Shown here one piece after another: positions 8,978 through 17,565 of a stretch of 64,000 bases of DNA. How positions within the stretch are numbered: the first letter of the stretch is position 1; each line of letters opens with the position of its first letter. Origin of the DNA: Paragemmobacter sp039798885 (GTDB lineage: Bacteria > Pseudomonadota > Alphaproteobacteria > Rhodobacterales > Rhodobacteraceae); the NCBI GenBank assembly GCA_039798885.1, contig JBDKFE010000061.1, positions 1 through 64,000 on the forward strand. The letters run 5' to 3'. The notes under the pieces are model-generated. The model saw nothing but the letters and a program-made list of their open reading frames with translations, searched no databases and was not told where the DNA came from. The translations under genes and the position numbers were made by a program.

Positions 8978-9508
8978 TCACGTCGCCTTCGTCACTGCCC
9001 CATGCACCCCGTCCCACGCCCCCGCCTTCAGCGCCAGCCCCAGCACGCGGTCGGGGTTGGTGGGGGGCGGCATCTCCACCCCCGCAAGCTTGTGGAACCC
9101 GAAGCGCGCGTAATAGGGCGCATCCCCCACCAGCATCACCCGTTCCCAGCCCAGCCGCCGCGCCTCGGCAAGGCTTTCGTTGATCAAAAGGCCCCCCAGC
9201 CCCTCGCCCTGCCGTGTCGGGTGGACCGCGACCGGCCCCAGAAGCAGCGCATCCTGCCCCCCCACCTCGACCGGCCAATAGCGGATCGCCGCCGCCAATA
9301 TCCCATCCCCGTCCCGCAAGGTCAGGCAAAGCGCCGCCACCGTGGGCACCCCGTCCCGCAGCCGATAGGAAGACAGCGCCGTCCGACCCGGCGCAAAGCA
9401 GAGGTCATAAAGCGCCTCCACCTCCCACCAGTCATCCTCGGTCTCTTCCTCAAGGCGGTACAAGCGGGCGGCCTCCGAATCCTCTGGAAACGCCCGTAAC
9501 ATGCGCAT
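8978..9508 (-). CDS. GNAT family N-acetyltransferase
   Basis: 176 residues. The acetyl-CoA-binding motif A is visible as LLLGPVAVHPTRQGEGLGG near residues 90-108 (pattern V-x-P-x-x-Q-G-x-G-x-G). The following MLVGDAPYYARFGF near residues 125-138 is typical of YhbS-like acetyltransferases. It transfers an acetyl group to an unknown amine. It is divergent from the flavin reductase with a 39-base gap. Confidence 0.88.
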   Translation of the reverse strand: MRMLRAFPEDSEAARLYRLEEETEDDWWEVEALYDLCFAPGRTALSSYRLRDGVPTVAALCLTLRDGDGILAAAIRYWPVEVGGQDALLLGPVAVHPTRQGEGLGGLLINESLAEARRLGWERVMLVGDAPYYARFGFHKLAGVEMPPPTNPDRVLGLALKAGAWDGVHGAVTKAT

Positions 9509-9547
9509 ACGACAGGATCAAATCAGACAGACCGGGACCGTGACCTG

Positions 9548-10132
9548 ATGTTCTACCGCCCCGCCGAAGGCCACGGCCTGCCCCACAATCCCTTCAACGC
9601 CATCGTGACGCCCCGCCCCATCGGCTGGATCTCCACGCGCGGCCCGCAGGGCGACAACCTCGCCCCCTATTCCTTCTTCAACGCCGCAGCCTACACCCCG
9701 CCGCAGGTGACCTTCGCCTCGAACGGGGTGAAGGATTCGGTGACCAACATCCGCGCCACCGGTGTCTTCGCCGTCAACATCGTCGAAGCCGCGATGCTGC
9801 ACCCCATGAGCGAGACCTCCGCCGAACTGCCGCCAGACGTGGACGAATTTGCCCATGCCGGCGTGGCCAAGGCCTGCTGCACCACCATCCCCTGCCCCCG
9901 CGTCGAGGGTGCCCCCGCCACGCTGGAATGCGAACTGATCGACATCGTCACCCTGCGCGGGCCGCATAACTACCTCATCATCGGCGAGGTGGTGGGCATC
10001 CACCTCCGCGACGACTGCCTAAGGGACGGCCTCTTCGACGTCACCGCCTTCACTCCGCTGGCCCGCCTTGGCTATCGCGACTACACCCTGGTGCGCGAGA
10101 TCATCACGCTCAAACGCCCGGACGAGCGCTAG
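9548..10132 (+). CDS. Flavin reductase family protein (FMN-binding split barrel)
   Basis: 194 residues of the flavin-reductase-like family. The motif TPRPIGWISTRGPQGDNLAPYSFFNA spans the FMN-binding segment (about residues 18-45). It probably reduces or binds FMN; the electron acceptor is unknown. It runs convergently into the DMSP-lyase-like cupin, with a 4-base overlap of the 3' ends. Confidence 0.88.
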   Translation: MFYRPAEGHGLPHNPFNAIVTPRPIGWISTRGPQGDNLAPYSFFNAAAYTPPQVTFASNGVKDSVTNIRATGVFAVNIVEAAMLHPMSETSAELPPDVDEFAHAGVAKACCTTIPCPRVEGAPATLECELIDIVTLRGPHNYLIIGEVVGIHLRDDCLRDGLFDVTAFTPLARLGYRDYTLVREIITLKRPDER

Positions 10133-10704
10133 ACGATCCGCGACTTCGCCGCCAGATCGCCCCCCCGCCAGACATAGGCGGCGACCAGCGGCTCCGCCCC
10201 CGTCCGCATCGCATGGGGCACCCAAGACGCATGCCGGATCGCCACCCCCGGCTCCACCGGCGCGTAAGGCCGCTCCCCTTGCCGCCACTCCGCCCTGCCC
10301 GACAGCGGCAGATAGACCTCCACCGCCTCATGCGCGTGGGGCGGATATTCCACCCCCGGTCCCAGCAGCAAAAACCCCACCGCCACCGCATCGCTCGCCA
10401 CCGGCCCGCGCAGCCCGATCAATTCCGTCCAGCCATAGCCGCGCAGGAAATCCGCCCCGAACTCCGCCGCCCCATAGGTCTGCCCCCAGCGCAATCCCGC
10501 CGCCCCGTCGCGCAATCCCGCCACCAAAGCCGCAAAGCCCGCAGGTGCCCCCGCCGCCGCCGCCCCCAACACCCCGCAGACCGGCAGACCCGCAGGCTCC
10601 ACCCCCCGCGTCACGCGCAAGGCAGGCCAGCCGTCCAAAGCCTCCCCCGCCCCCGCCGCCGCATAGGCCGCCCGCAGCCCCTCGGCCAATGCCACCGCAT
10701 CCAT
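10129..10704 (-). CDS. DMSP lyase-like cupin (DddQ family)
   Basis: 191 residues. The C-terminal cupin has HAHEAVEVY with His125, Glu129 and Tyr131, followed by His164 in SWVPHAMRT; Tyr120 is also present. In DddQ the metal is held by residues equivalent to His125/Glu129/His163, with Tyr131 as catalytic base (family knowledge), so the active-site set looks complete. The predicted reaction is cleavage of dimethylsulfoniopropionate to dimethyl sulfide and acrylate. A GGGAGG ribosome-binding site fixes the start at 10704. Some members of this superfamily may not use DMSP, so the substrate is inferred. Confidence 0.75.
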   Translation of the reverse strand: MDAVALAEGLRAAYAAAGAGEALDGWPALRVTRGVEPAGLPVCGVLGAAAAGAPAGFAALVAGLRDGAAGLRWGQTYGAAEFGADFLRGYGWTELIGLRGPVASDAVAVGFLLLGPGVEYPPHAHEAVEVYLPLSGRAEWRQGERPYAPVEPGVAIRHASWVPHAMRTGAEPLVAAYVWRGGDLAAKSRIV

Positions 10705-10817
10705 CGCGCCGCCTCCCACCTTGGCGCAGAAGATCACATCCGCAGCGCCGGATCACCCCCCTTCCCGCCCCGCCCGACCCCGCCTAAGCTGCGCCCCAGC
10801 GACAGAGGGGGGGGCAC

Positions 10818-11699
10818 ATGATGAAAACCATGATCGGCGTGATCGGCGGCTCCGGGGTCTACCAGATCGACGGGCTTGAAGGCGCAAGCTGGGTCAAGGT
10901 CAAAACCCCATGGGGCAAACCCTCGGACGAGGTGCTTCTGGGCCGCCTGAACGGCATCCCCATGGCCTTCCTGCCCCGCCATGGGCGCGGCCATGTCCAC
11001 GCCCCCTCCGACGTGCCCTTCCGCGCCAATATCGATGCGCTCAAACGGCTCGGCTGCACCGATGTCATCGCCGTCTCCGCCGTGGGCAGCTTGCGCGAGG
11101 ATTACCGCCCCGGCGATTTCGTGATCGTGGACCAGTATATCGACCGCACCTTCGCCCGCCCCAAATCCTTCTTCGGCGCAGGATGCGTCGCCCATGTCGG
11201 CTTCTCGCACCCGACCTGCCCCCGCCTCTCCGCCGCCAGTGCCGAGGCCGCGCGCTCGGCAGGCGTCACCGTGCATGAAGGCGCGACCTATATCGCGATG
11301 GAAGGCCCGCACTTCTCCACCCTCGCCGAATCCCGCCTCTATCGCTCTTGGGGGGCCGATGTGATCGGCATGACCGGCATGCCCGAAGCCAAACTCGCGC
11401 GCGAAGCCGAACTCTGCTACGTCTCCGTCGCCATGGTGACGGATTACGACTGCTGGCACCCCGGCCATGACGCGGTGGACGTGGCCGCCGTCATCCGCAC
11501 GCTGACCGCCAATGCCGGCAATGCCCGCGCGCTCGTCGCCAACCTCCCCGCCCTGCTCGGCCCGGACCGCGCCCCCTGCCCGCATGGCTGCGACCGCGCG
11601 CTAGAGACGGCCCTCATGACCGCCCCCGACAAGCGCGACCCCGACCTTCTGGCAAAGCTCGACGCCGTGGCAGGGCGCGTCCTCGGAACGCAGGCTTGA
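10818..11699 (+). CDS. mtnP: S-methyl-5'-thioadenosine phosphorylase
   Basis: 293 residues starting MMKTMIGVIGGSGVYQIDGL, the typical MTAP N-terminus with the phosphate-binding GGSGVY. Other conserved parts are PRHGRGH near residue 53 and TYIAMEGPHFST near residue 155. It phosphorolyses methylthioadenosine to adenine plus methylthioribose-1-phosphate. A purine-rich GAGGGGGGGG precedes the start. Adenine salvage by apt, 1.1 kb downstream, fits metabolically. Confidence 0.95.
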   Translation: MMKTMIGVIGGSGVYQIDGLEGASWVKVKTPWGKPSDEVLLGRLNGIPMAFLPRHGRGHVHAPSDVPFRANIDALKRLGCTDVIAVSAVGSLREDYRPGDFVIVDQYIDRTFARPKSFFGAGCVAHVGFSHPTCPRLSAASAEAARSAGVTVHEGATYIAMEGPHFSTLAESRLYRSWGADVIGMTGMPEAKLAREAELCYVSVAMVTDYDCWHPGHDAVDVAAVIRTLTANAGNARALVANLPALLGPDRAPCPHGCDRALETALMTAPDKRDPDLLAKLDAVAGRVLGTQA

Positions 11700-11759
11700 C
11701 GCCCCGTTAACCCTGCCCGCGCCCAATGACAGGCCTATCCACCACGGAAAGGCCAGCCC

Positions 11760-12575
11760 ATGCGCGTCCCGCACCTCAAATTCCTCCAGACCCGCCTCGC
11801 TGCGATGGGCCACGACCCCGGCCCCGCCGACGGCCAGCGCGGCCCGCGCAGCGATGCGGCCATCCGCACCGCGCTCGCAGCCCTCGGCCCGCTGCCGAAA
11901 GGCTGGCAGGTCTGGCCCCCCACCCGCCGGGCCACGGCCCTGATGCAGGCCCTCGCCCACGCCGAAGGCTTCGACCCCGGCCCGATCGACGGCTTCTGGG
12001 GCCCCCAGACCGACCATGCCGCCACCGCCCTGATGGCAGGCCGCCTGCCCGACTGGCGCGACGTGACACCCGTCACCTCCCTCCCCAATCCCTGGCCGAC
12101 AGAGGCCGCGGTCCCCACCGTCTTCGGCCCCCACGGCATCCCCGGCGGCTACACCCCCCCGATGGTCAAAGTCCCCTCCCCCTGGCCCTTCCGCATCGCC
12201 TGGAACCTTGCAGAGCGGCGCGATTTCCTCTGGGCACATGACCGCACCGCACCCTCCGTCACCCGCATCCTCTCCCGCATCCACCATCACTATGGCGAGG
12301 CGCAGATCCGCGCCCTCCGACTCGACATCTTTTCCGGCGACTACGCCCCCCGCCTGATGCGCGGCAGCCGGTCGCGCTGGTCCATGCATGCCTGGGCCAT
12401 CGCCTATGACTTCGACGACAGCCAGAACCGCCTGACATGGGGGGCCGACCGTGCCCGCCTCGCCCGCCCCGAATACCGCCCCTTCTGGGAAATCTGGGAA
12501 TCCGAAGGCTGGGTCTCGCTTGGCCGCACCCTGAACCGCGACTGGATGCACGTGCAGGCCGCCCGCCCAGACTGA
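11760..12575 (+). CDS. Peptidoglycan-binding M15-type peptidase
   Basis: 271 residues. Two short peptidoglycan-binding-like repeats stand at about 3-45 (LQTRLAAMGHDPGPADGQRG) and 60-100 (AEGFDPGPIDGFWGPQT). A C-terminal M15-like domain follows, where SMHAWAIAYDFD near residue 210 matches the SxHxxGxAxD zinc motif with Ala in place of Gly. It probably cleaves peptidoglycan stem peptides. No signal peptide is visible, as in phage endolysins, but no other phage genes are nearby. It sits between mtnP and apt. Confidence 0.75.
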   Translation: MRVPHLKFLQTRLAAMGHDPGPADGQRGPRSDAAIRTALAALGPLPKGWQVWPPTRRATALMQALAHAEGFDPGPIDGFWGPQTDHAATALMAGRLPDWRDVTPVTSLPNPWPTEAAVPTVFGPHGIPGGYTPPMVKVPSPWPFRIAWNLAERRDFLWAHDRTAPSVTRILSRIHHHYGEAQIRALRLDIFSGDYAPRLMRGSRSRWSMHAWAIAYDFDDSQNRLTWGADRARLARPEYRPFWEIWESEGWVSLGRTLNRDWMHVQAARPD

Positions 12576-12583
12576 TCCCCCCT

Positions 12584-12618
12584 CCTTCATCTCGGCACCA
12601 AATACCCTCAGGGGGGGT
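12584..12618 (-). repeat. GAGGATATTT extragenic element, copy 2 (inverted)
   Basis: On the minus strand it reads CCCCCCCTGAGGGTATTTGG, then TGCCGAGATGAAGG, resembling the elements at 8142 and 21371. It is followed by GC-rich hairpins (GTCGCCCTTGGGCGAC, then GGGGGCAGAATGCCCCC) up to about 12655, in the gap between the peptidase gene and apt. Confidence 0.5.
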
Positions 12619-12786
12619 CGCCCTTGGGCGACGGGGGCAGAATGCCCCCCGCGCCCCGTCCCGCGCGCAGGCGCGGGTCGGGGCTTACGGCGCGCGGGCG
12701 GCACGCCCGCTCCGCTCTACGGCACCCCCTCTCGACGCGACCCGCCCCTCCCGCTACACCAAGGCGCAACCGATCAAGAGGCGCCC

Positions 12787-13320
12787 ATGGCCAAGACCGT
12801 CAAGGACTACATCCGCACCATCGTGGACTTCCCCCACGAAGGCATCCTCTTCCGCGACGTGACCACCCTCTTCGCCGATCCGCGCGGCTTCCGCATGTGC
12901 GTGGACCAGCTTCTCGCCCCCTATGCCGGCATGCGCATCGACAAGGTCGCGGGGCTTGAGGCGCGGGGCTTCATCCTCGGCGGGGCCGTCGCGCACCAGC
13001 TTTCCACCGGCTTCATCCCGATCCGCAAGAAGGGCAAGCTTCCCGGTGCGACCATCAGCGAAAGCTACAAGCTCGAATATGGCGAGGCGACGGTCGAAGT
13101 GCATGATGACGCCATCCAGCCGGGGGAAAAGGTGCTGCTCGTCGACGATCTCCTCGCCACCGGCGGCACGGCCGAGGCGGGGATCAAACTCATCGAACGG
13201 CTCGGCGCACAGGTCGTGGGCTGCGCCTTCGTGGTGGACCTGCCCGACCTTGGCGGCCGGAAAAAGCTTGAAACCATGGGGATGGACGTCCACGCCCTCT
13301 GCGCCTTCGAAGGACTGTGA
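12787..13320 (+). CDS. apt: Adenine phosphoribosyltransferase
   Basis: 177 residues, normal for Apt. The N-terminus contains TIVDFPHEGILFRDVTTLF. The PRPP-binding motif VLLVDDLLATGGTAEAG is near residue 115. It salvages adenine to AMP. Neighbouring mtnP produces adenine, so the pair forms a plausible salvage route. Confidence 0.96.
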   Translation: MAKTVKDYIRTIVDFPHEGILFRDVTTLFADPRGFRMCVDQLLAPYAGMRIDKVAGLEARGFILGGAVAHQLSTGFIPIRKKGKLPGATISESYKLEYGEATVEVHDDAIQPGEKVLLVDDLLATGGTAEAGIKLIERLGAQVVGCAFVVDLPDLGGRKKLETMGMDVHALCAFEGL

Positions 13321-13425
13321 GGGATTGGGGGGGACGCTAACCCTTCCTTAATCCCTTGCCGCTAGAACCGATTCCACCGGGGCAACCCGGCGCTGCTTGC
13401 AAAACGGGACCACATTCCCACCCCA

Positions 13426-13460
13426 CCCCGCCGGTTCACCCCGGCGGGGTTCTTCGTTTG
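13426..13460 (+). terminator. Rho-independent terminator after apt
   Basis: A perfect 9-bp stem CCCCGCCGG/CCGGCGGGG (13426-13434 and 13441-13449) with loop TTCACC is followed by TTCTTCGTTTG. It ends apt transcription before chrA. Confidence 0.8.
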
Positions 13461-13501
13461 TGTCATTGCCCCGTCATGGGCCGCAGGCTACCCATGGCAC
13501 C

Positions 13502-14770
13502 ATGACACCCTATCGCGACCTCATCCGCACCTTCGGCCATATCGGCCTGATGTCCTTTGGCGGCCCCGCAGCGCAGATCGCGCTGATGCACCGCGTTCTG
13601 GTCGAAGACCGAAAATGGCTGACGGAAAAGGAATACCTCTCCGCCCTCTCCTTCTGCATGCTCCTACCGGGACCCGAGGCGATGCAGCTTGCCACATGGT
13701 CCGGCTGGCGACTGCGCGGCACGGTCGGGGGCCTGATCGCGGGCCTTCTCTTCGTCTTGCCCGGCGCGGCGGTGGTGCTGGCGCTGGCCATGGCCTATGC
13801 CGCCTATGGCCAAGTGCCCCTGATGCAGGCGCTCTTCATGGGCGTGCAGGCCGCCGTCGCGGTGATCGTGATCGAGGCGCTCCTGCGCGTCGGCAAGCGC
13901 GCGCTCAAGGGCCGCGCGGCGCTGGTGATCGCCACCCTCGCCTTCCTCGCCCTCTTCCTGCTGAACGCCCCCTTCCCCCTCGTGATCCTCGCAGCCGCCC
14001 TTTGGGGCTATGCGACGGCCCGTGGCGAGGCGGGGACCCTCCCCCCACCGCCCAAGGCCGCCCAGACCGCCCGCACGATCGCCCTCTGGCTGGGGATATG
14101 GCTCGCCCCCCTAGCGCTGCTCTGGATCACCGATGCGGGCATCCTGACCGAAATCGGCCTCTTCTTTTCGAAACTCGCCATCCTCACCTTCGGCGGGGCC
14201 TATGCCGTGCTGGCATGGATGGCGCAGGCGGTGGTCGAAGACAAAGGCTGGCTGACGCTCCGCCAGATGATGGACGGGCTGGGACTGGCCGAAACCACGC
14301 CCGGCCCCCTGATCCTCGTCACCGAATTCGTGGGCTACATGGCCGCCCACCGGACCGGCGGCTGGACGCTGGGCCTTGCCGGGGCCGCCGTCACGCTTTG
14401 GATGACCTTCGCGCCCAGTTTCCTGATGATCTTCGCAGGCGCCCCTTGGATCGCCCGCATCACCGCCGACCCGCGCCTTGCCGGGGCACTGGCCGCCATC
14501 CTGGCCGCCGTGGTGGGGGTGATTGCCAACCTTTCGGTCTGGTTCGCGGCCCATGTCTTCTTCGCCCATCTGGACCGCGCCACGCTCGGCCCCATCAGCC
14601 TGATCGCGCCCGACCTTGCCAGCTTCCGCCCCGGCCTTGCCGGCTTGGCGCTTCTGGCGGGTTGGCTTCTGCTGCGCCGCCACTGGTCGCTGCCCCTCGT
14701 CCTTCTGATCGCGGCTCTGGGCGGGCTTGCCCTGCACCTGCTCGCCCCCCACCTTCCGGCGGCAACCTGA
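13502..14770 (+). CDS. chrA: Chromate efflux transporter (ChrA, CHR family)
   Basis: 422 residues in two homologous CHR domains. The first contains FGGPAAQIALMHR and LLPGPEAMQLATWSGW (about residues 15-70); the second has TFGGAYAVLAWM and TTPGPLILVTEFVGYMA (about 225-285). It has about ten membrane segments and sits in the inner membrane. CHR proteins export chromate. The start at 13502 gives MTPYRDLIRTFGHIGLMSFG, the usual N-terminus. Confidence 0.93.
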   Translation: MTPYRDLIRTFGHIGLMSFGGPAAQIALMHRVLVEDRKWLTEKEYLSALSFCMLLPGPEAMQLATWSGWRLRGTVGGLIAGLLFVLPGAAVVLALAMAYAAYGQVPLMQALFMGVQAAVAVIVIEALLRVGKRALKGRAALVIATLAFLALFLLNAPFPLVILAAALWGYATARGEAGTLPPPPKAAQTARTIALWLGIWLAPLALLWITDAGILTEIGLFFSKLAILTFGGAYAVLAWMAQAVVEDKGWLTLRQMMDGLGLAETTPGPLILVTEFVGYMAAHRTGGWTLGLAGAAVTLWMTFAPSFLMIFAGAPWIARITADPRLAGALAAILAAVVGVIANLSVWFAAHVFFAHLDRATLGPISLIAPDLASFRPGLAGLALLAGWLLLRRHWSLPLVLLIAALGGLALHLLAPHLPAAT

Positions 14771-14855
14771 CGCAAAGGCGCGGATCGCCCCATCGCCCCC
14801 TTTCCTTCGGGGCCGAATCCCCCGTAAATGGACCCGACACCGGAAAGGACAGCGC

Positions 14856-15323
14856 ATGGCCCGCTCCATCGACTACGGCAACCTGATGCACCGGGCGATG
14901 CGCGGGCTGATCCAGACCGTGCTGCGTGACGTGGCCAAGGACGGCCTGCCCGGCGCGCACCATTTCTTCATCACCTTCGACACCACCCATCCCGGCGTCG
15001 CCATGGCGGACTGGCTCAAATCCCGCTACCCGGCCGAAATGACCGTCGTCATCCAGCACTGGTTCGAGAACCTGACCGTCACCGACGACCAGTTCTCCGT
15101 AACGCTCAACTTCGGCAATCAGCCCGAACCGCTTGTCATTCCCTTCGACGCCGTCCGCACCTTCGTCGACCCCTCTGTCGAATTCGGCCTGCGCTTCGAG
15201 ACGCATTCCGACGACGACGAGGACGAGGAAGAGGGCGATGACGAAGATGATGACGGCGATGACGACCCCCCGCCCCATCAGGACGCCCAGATCGTCAGCC
15301 TCGACAAGTTCCGCAAGCACTGA
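14856..15323 (+). CDS. sspB: ClpXP adaptor SspB-family protein
   Basis: 155 residues. The folded SspB domain occupies about 1-110 (includes GAHHFFITFDTTHPGVAM and the IQHWFENLTV region). A very acidic linker of Asp/Glu follows, ending in a short conserved tail IVSLDKFRKH that resembles the ClpX-binding XB motif. It delivers ssrA-tagged proteins to ClpXP. The start at 14856 follows GGAAAGGA; the upstream frame overlaps chrA and was rejected. It precedes fumC, as in other Rhodobacterales. Confidence 0.9.
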   Translation: MARSIDYGNLMHRAMRGLIQTVLRDVAKDGLPGAHHFFITFDTTHPGVAMADWLKSRYPAEMTVVIQHWFENLTVTDDQFSVTLNFGNQPEPLVIPFDAVRTFVDPSVEFGLRFETHSDDDEDEEEGDDEDDDGDDDPPPHQDAQIVSLDKFRKH

Positions 15324-15410
15324 CCGTCGTTTCGGTATGCGACGGTATGCCAATTGATTTTGCCCCCGCCCTTGGCTAAGGGCAGGTCAGCGAAATCAGG
15401 AGGCTTGCCG

Positions 15411-16805
15411 ATGTCCGCCACCCGCACCGAAACCGACAGCTTTGGCCCGCTCGAGGTTCCCGCCGACAAGTACTGGGGCGCGCAGACGCAACGCTCCATC
15501 ATCAACTTCCCCATCGGCTGGGAACGCCAGCCCGTGGCAATCATCCGCGCCCTCGGCGTCATCAAGAAGGCCTGCGCGCTGGTCAACATCGACCAAGGCG
15601 ACATTTCACCGGAACTGGGGAACGCCATCGCCTCGGCGGCGCAAGAGGTGATCGACGGCAAGTTCGACGACAACTTCCCCCTCGTCGTGTGGCAGACCGG
15701 GTCGGGTACCCAGTCCAACATGAACGCGAACGAGGTCATCTCGAACCGCGCGATCGAAATGCTGGGCGGTGTGATGGGATCGAAGAAACCCGTCCACCCC
15801 AATGACCATGTCAACATGGGGCAAAGCTCCAACGACACCTTCCCCACCGCCATGCATGTGGCCATCGGCATGATGGCCCGCGACACCCTTCTGCCCGGGC
15901 TTGAAAAGCTTTCCGCCGCGCTTTGGGCCAAGTCCCACGAATTCAAGGACATCATCAAGATCGGCCGCACCCATACGCAGGATGCGACGCCGCTGACGCT
16001 GGGTCAGGAATTCTCGGGCTATGCCACGCAGGTGGACAAGGGCATCGCCCGCGTGAAATCCTGCCTGCCCGACATCTATGAACTGGCCCAAGGCGGCACC
16101 GCCGTCGGCACCGGGCTGAACACCCGCGTCGGCTGGGACACCCGCGTCGCGGCGCGCATCGCGGACATCACGGGTCTGCCCTTCGTCACCGCCCCCAACA
16201 AATTCGAAGCACTGGCCGCCCATGACGCGATGGTCATGTTCTCTGGCGCGCTGAAAACCGTCGCGGCGGCGCTGTTCAAGATCGCCAACGACCTGCGCCT
16301 TCTCGGCTCCGGCCCCCGCTCTGGCCTGGGCGAGTTGATCCTGCCCGAAAACGAACCCGGCTCTTCGATCATGCCCGGCAAGGTGAACCCCACCCAGGCC
16401 GAAGCACTGACCATGGTCTGCGCCCATGTCATGGGCAATGACGCCGCCGTGGGCTTTGCAGGCTCGCAGGGGCATTTCGAACTGAACGTCTACAACCCGA
16501 TGATGTCCTACAATGTCCTGCAATCCATGCAGCTTTTGGGCGATGCGGCGGGGTCCTTCACCGACAACATGGTGCTCGGCACGCAGGCCAACACGCCCCG
16601 CATCGACAAGCTGATGAAGGAATCGCTGATGCTTGTCACGGCGCTTGCCCCCACCATCGGCTATGACAACGCCACCAAGGTCGCCAAGACCGCCCACAAG
16701 AACGGCACCACCCTGAAGCAAGAGGCCATCGCCTTGGGCTTCGTGGATGCCGAAACCTTCGACCGCGTCGTGCGTCCCGAAGATATGATCGGCCCTAAAG
16801 GGTGA
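15411..16805 (+). CDS. fumC: Class II fumarate hydratase
   Basis: 464 residues beginning MSATRTETDSFGPLEVPADK. The family signature GSSIMPGKVNPTQAEA is near residue 320, and the active-site region HPNDHVNMGQSSNDTFPT near 130. It interconverts fumarate and malate in the TCA cycle, without an iron-sulfur cluster. The start at 15411 follows a CAGGAGG ribosome-binding site. Three adjoining hairpins follow the stop codon. Confidence 0.97.
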   Translation: MSATRTETDSFGPLEVPADKYWGAQTQRSIINFPIGWERQPVAIIRALGVIKKACALVNIDQGDISPELGNAIASAAQEVIDGKFDDNFPLVVWQTGSGTQSNMNANEVISNRAIEMLGGVMGSKKPVHPNDHVNMGQSSNDTFPTAMHVAIGMMARDTLLPGLEKLSAALWAKSHEFKDIIKIGRTHTQDATPLTLGQEFSGYATQVDKGIARVKSCLPDIYELAQGGTAVGTGLNTRVGWDTRVAARIADITGLPFVTAPNKFEALAAHDAMVMFSGALKTVAAALFKIANDLRLLGSGPRSGLGELILPENEPGSSIMPGKVNPTQAEALTMVCAHVMGNDAAVGFAGSQGHFELNVYNPMMSYNVLQSMQLLGDAAGSFTDNMVLGTQANTPRIDKLMKESLMLVTALAPTIGYDNATKVAKTAHKNGTTLKQEAIALGFVDAETFDRVVRPEDMIGPKG

Positions 16806-16812
16806 GAGGCGG

Positions 16813-16889
16813 TCCGTGTCATTTGACACGGATCGAAAGCTCCGGTGGAGCTTTCGAAGCATCGAACGCCCGCTGCAGCCGCAGCGGGC
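16813..16889. repeat. Three consecutive perfect hairpins after fumC
   Basis: Stem 1 TCCGTGTC/GACACGGA (16813-16832, loop 4) abuts stem 2 TCGAAAGCTCC/GGAGCTTTCGA (16833-16857, 11 bp, loop GGT). Stem 3 GCCCGCTGC/GCAGCGGGC (16868-16889, loop AGCC) follows. They fill most of the gap before the DUF4169 gene and lack T tracts. Confidence 0.8.
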
Positions 16890-16909
16890 CGGGCTGAGGG
16901 AACCGAAGC

Positions 16910-17086
16910 ATGGCCGAAATCGTCAACCTCCGTTCGAAACGGAAAGAGGCGGCCCGCAAAGCCGCCCGCGCCAAGGGGGACGAGAACGCCGCGAAATTCG
17001 GCCGGACCAAGGCCGAACGCGATCTGGAACAGGCGCGGGCAGAGAAATCCGCCCGCGACCTCGACGCGCATAGGCGCGAAGAATGA
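16910..17086 (+). CDS. DUF4169 family small protein
   Basis: 58 residues, highly charged, starting MAEIVNLRSKRKEAARKAA. The Lys/Arg/Ala/Glu-rich composition and the NLRxxRK opening are typical of DUF4169, whose function is unknown. Its TGA overlaps the ATG of the next gene (ATGA at 17083-17086), which implies translational coupling. The pairing with a ribbon-helix-helix protein recurs in Rhodobacteraceae (from memory). Confidence 0.85.
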   Translation: MAEIVNLRSKRKEAARKAARAKGDENAAKFGRTKAERDLEQARAEKSARDLDAHRREE

Positions 17087-17298
17087 CCGCCCGCCCCGTC
17101 AAACACTCCCTCACCCTGCGCGGCCACCGCACCAGCGTGTCTTTGGAAGAGGAATTCTGGCAAGCCTTCCGCGCCATCGCCGTGGAACGCGGGCTGACGC
17201 TGAACCAGCTTGCCGTCGAAGTGGACGAGTCGCGGGACGGGGATGTGGGGCTCGCCTCTGCGATCCGGGTCTTCGTGCTGCGAAAGTATCGCGGTTAA
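17083..17298 (+). CDS. Ribbon-helix-helix domain protein
   Basis: 71 residues. The sequence HSLTLRGHRTSVSLEEEFW contains a beta strand followed by helices with LTLNQLAVEVD, the layout of RHH DNA-binding proteins used by aryl-sulfate-sulfotransferase-like small regulators. It overlaps the DUF4169 gene by 4 bases, so the two are coupled. Its operator and targets are unknown. Confidence 0.82.
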   Translation: MTARPVKHSLTLRGHRTSVSLEEEFWQAFRAIAVERGLTLNQLAVEVDESRDGDVGLASAIRVFVLRKYRG

Positions 17299-17332
17299 CC
17301 GGGCGTTTACCGGTAGCGGGCAGGATGGGGGG

Positions 17333-17563
17333 ATGAGCACCCTTCCCGTTCCCATCACTCCCGACCGCTGGATCGTTCAACTCTTCAGCGCGAAATCGGT
17401 CGCCGAAGGCGGAATCATCCGCCGCAAGGTCGCGGATGTGGAACGTCTGGTCGGGCGGCAGCGCTTCCTCTACGAAGTACGCCGCCGCGGCTATCATGCT
17501 GTGGAAAACTCGGGGCAGTTCATCGTCTTCTGCAATCAAGACCCCATCAACGTCCTCTGCTGA
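17333..17563 (+). CDS. Conserved small protein (sometimes labelled phosphoribosylanthranilate isomerase-like)
   Basis: 76 residues starting MSTLPVPITPDRWIVQLFSA, following GGGGGG at a normal ribosome-binding distance. The C-terminus has GYHAVENSGQFIVFCNQ. I recall homologues of this size in Rhodobacteraceae that carry a doubtful TrpF-like label; at 76 residues it cannot be a complete TIM-barrel isomerase. Function unknown. It is followed directly by tandem palindromes. Confidence 0.7.
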   Translation: MSTLPVPITPDRWIVQLFSAKSVAEGGIIRRKVADVERLVGRQRFLYEVRRRGYHAVENSGQFIVFCNQDPINVLC

Positions 17564-17565
17564 AA

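Noticed and set aside
17333..17563. Calling the 76-residue protein phosphoribosylanthranilate isomerase
   Set aside because: It is far too short for a TIM barrel and lacks TrpF motifs, so the label would be misleading.
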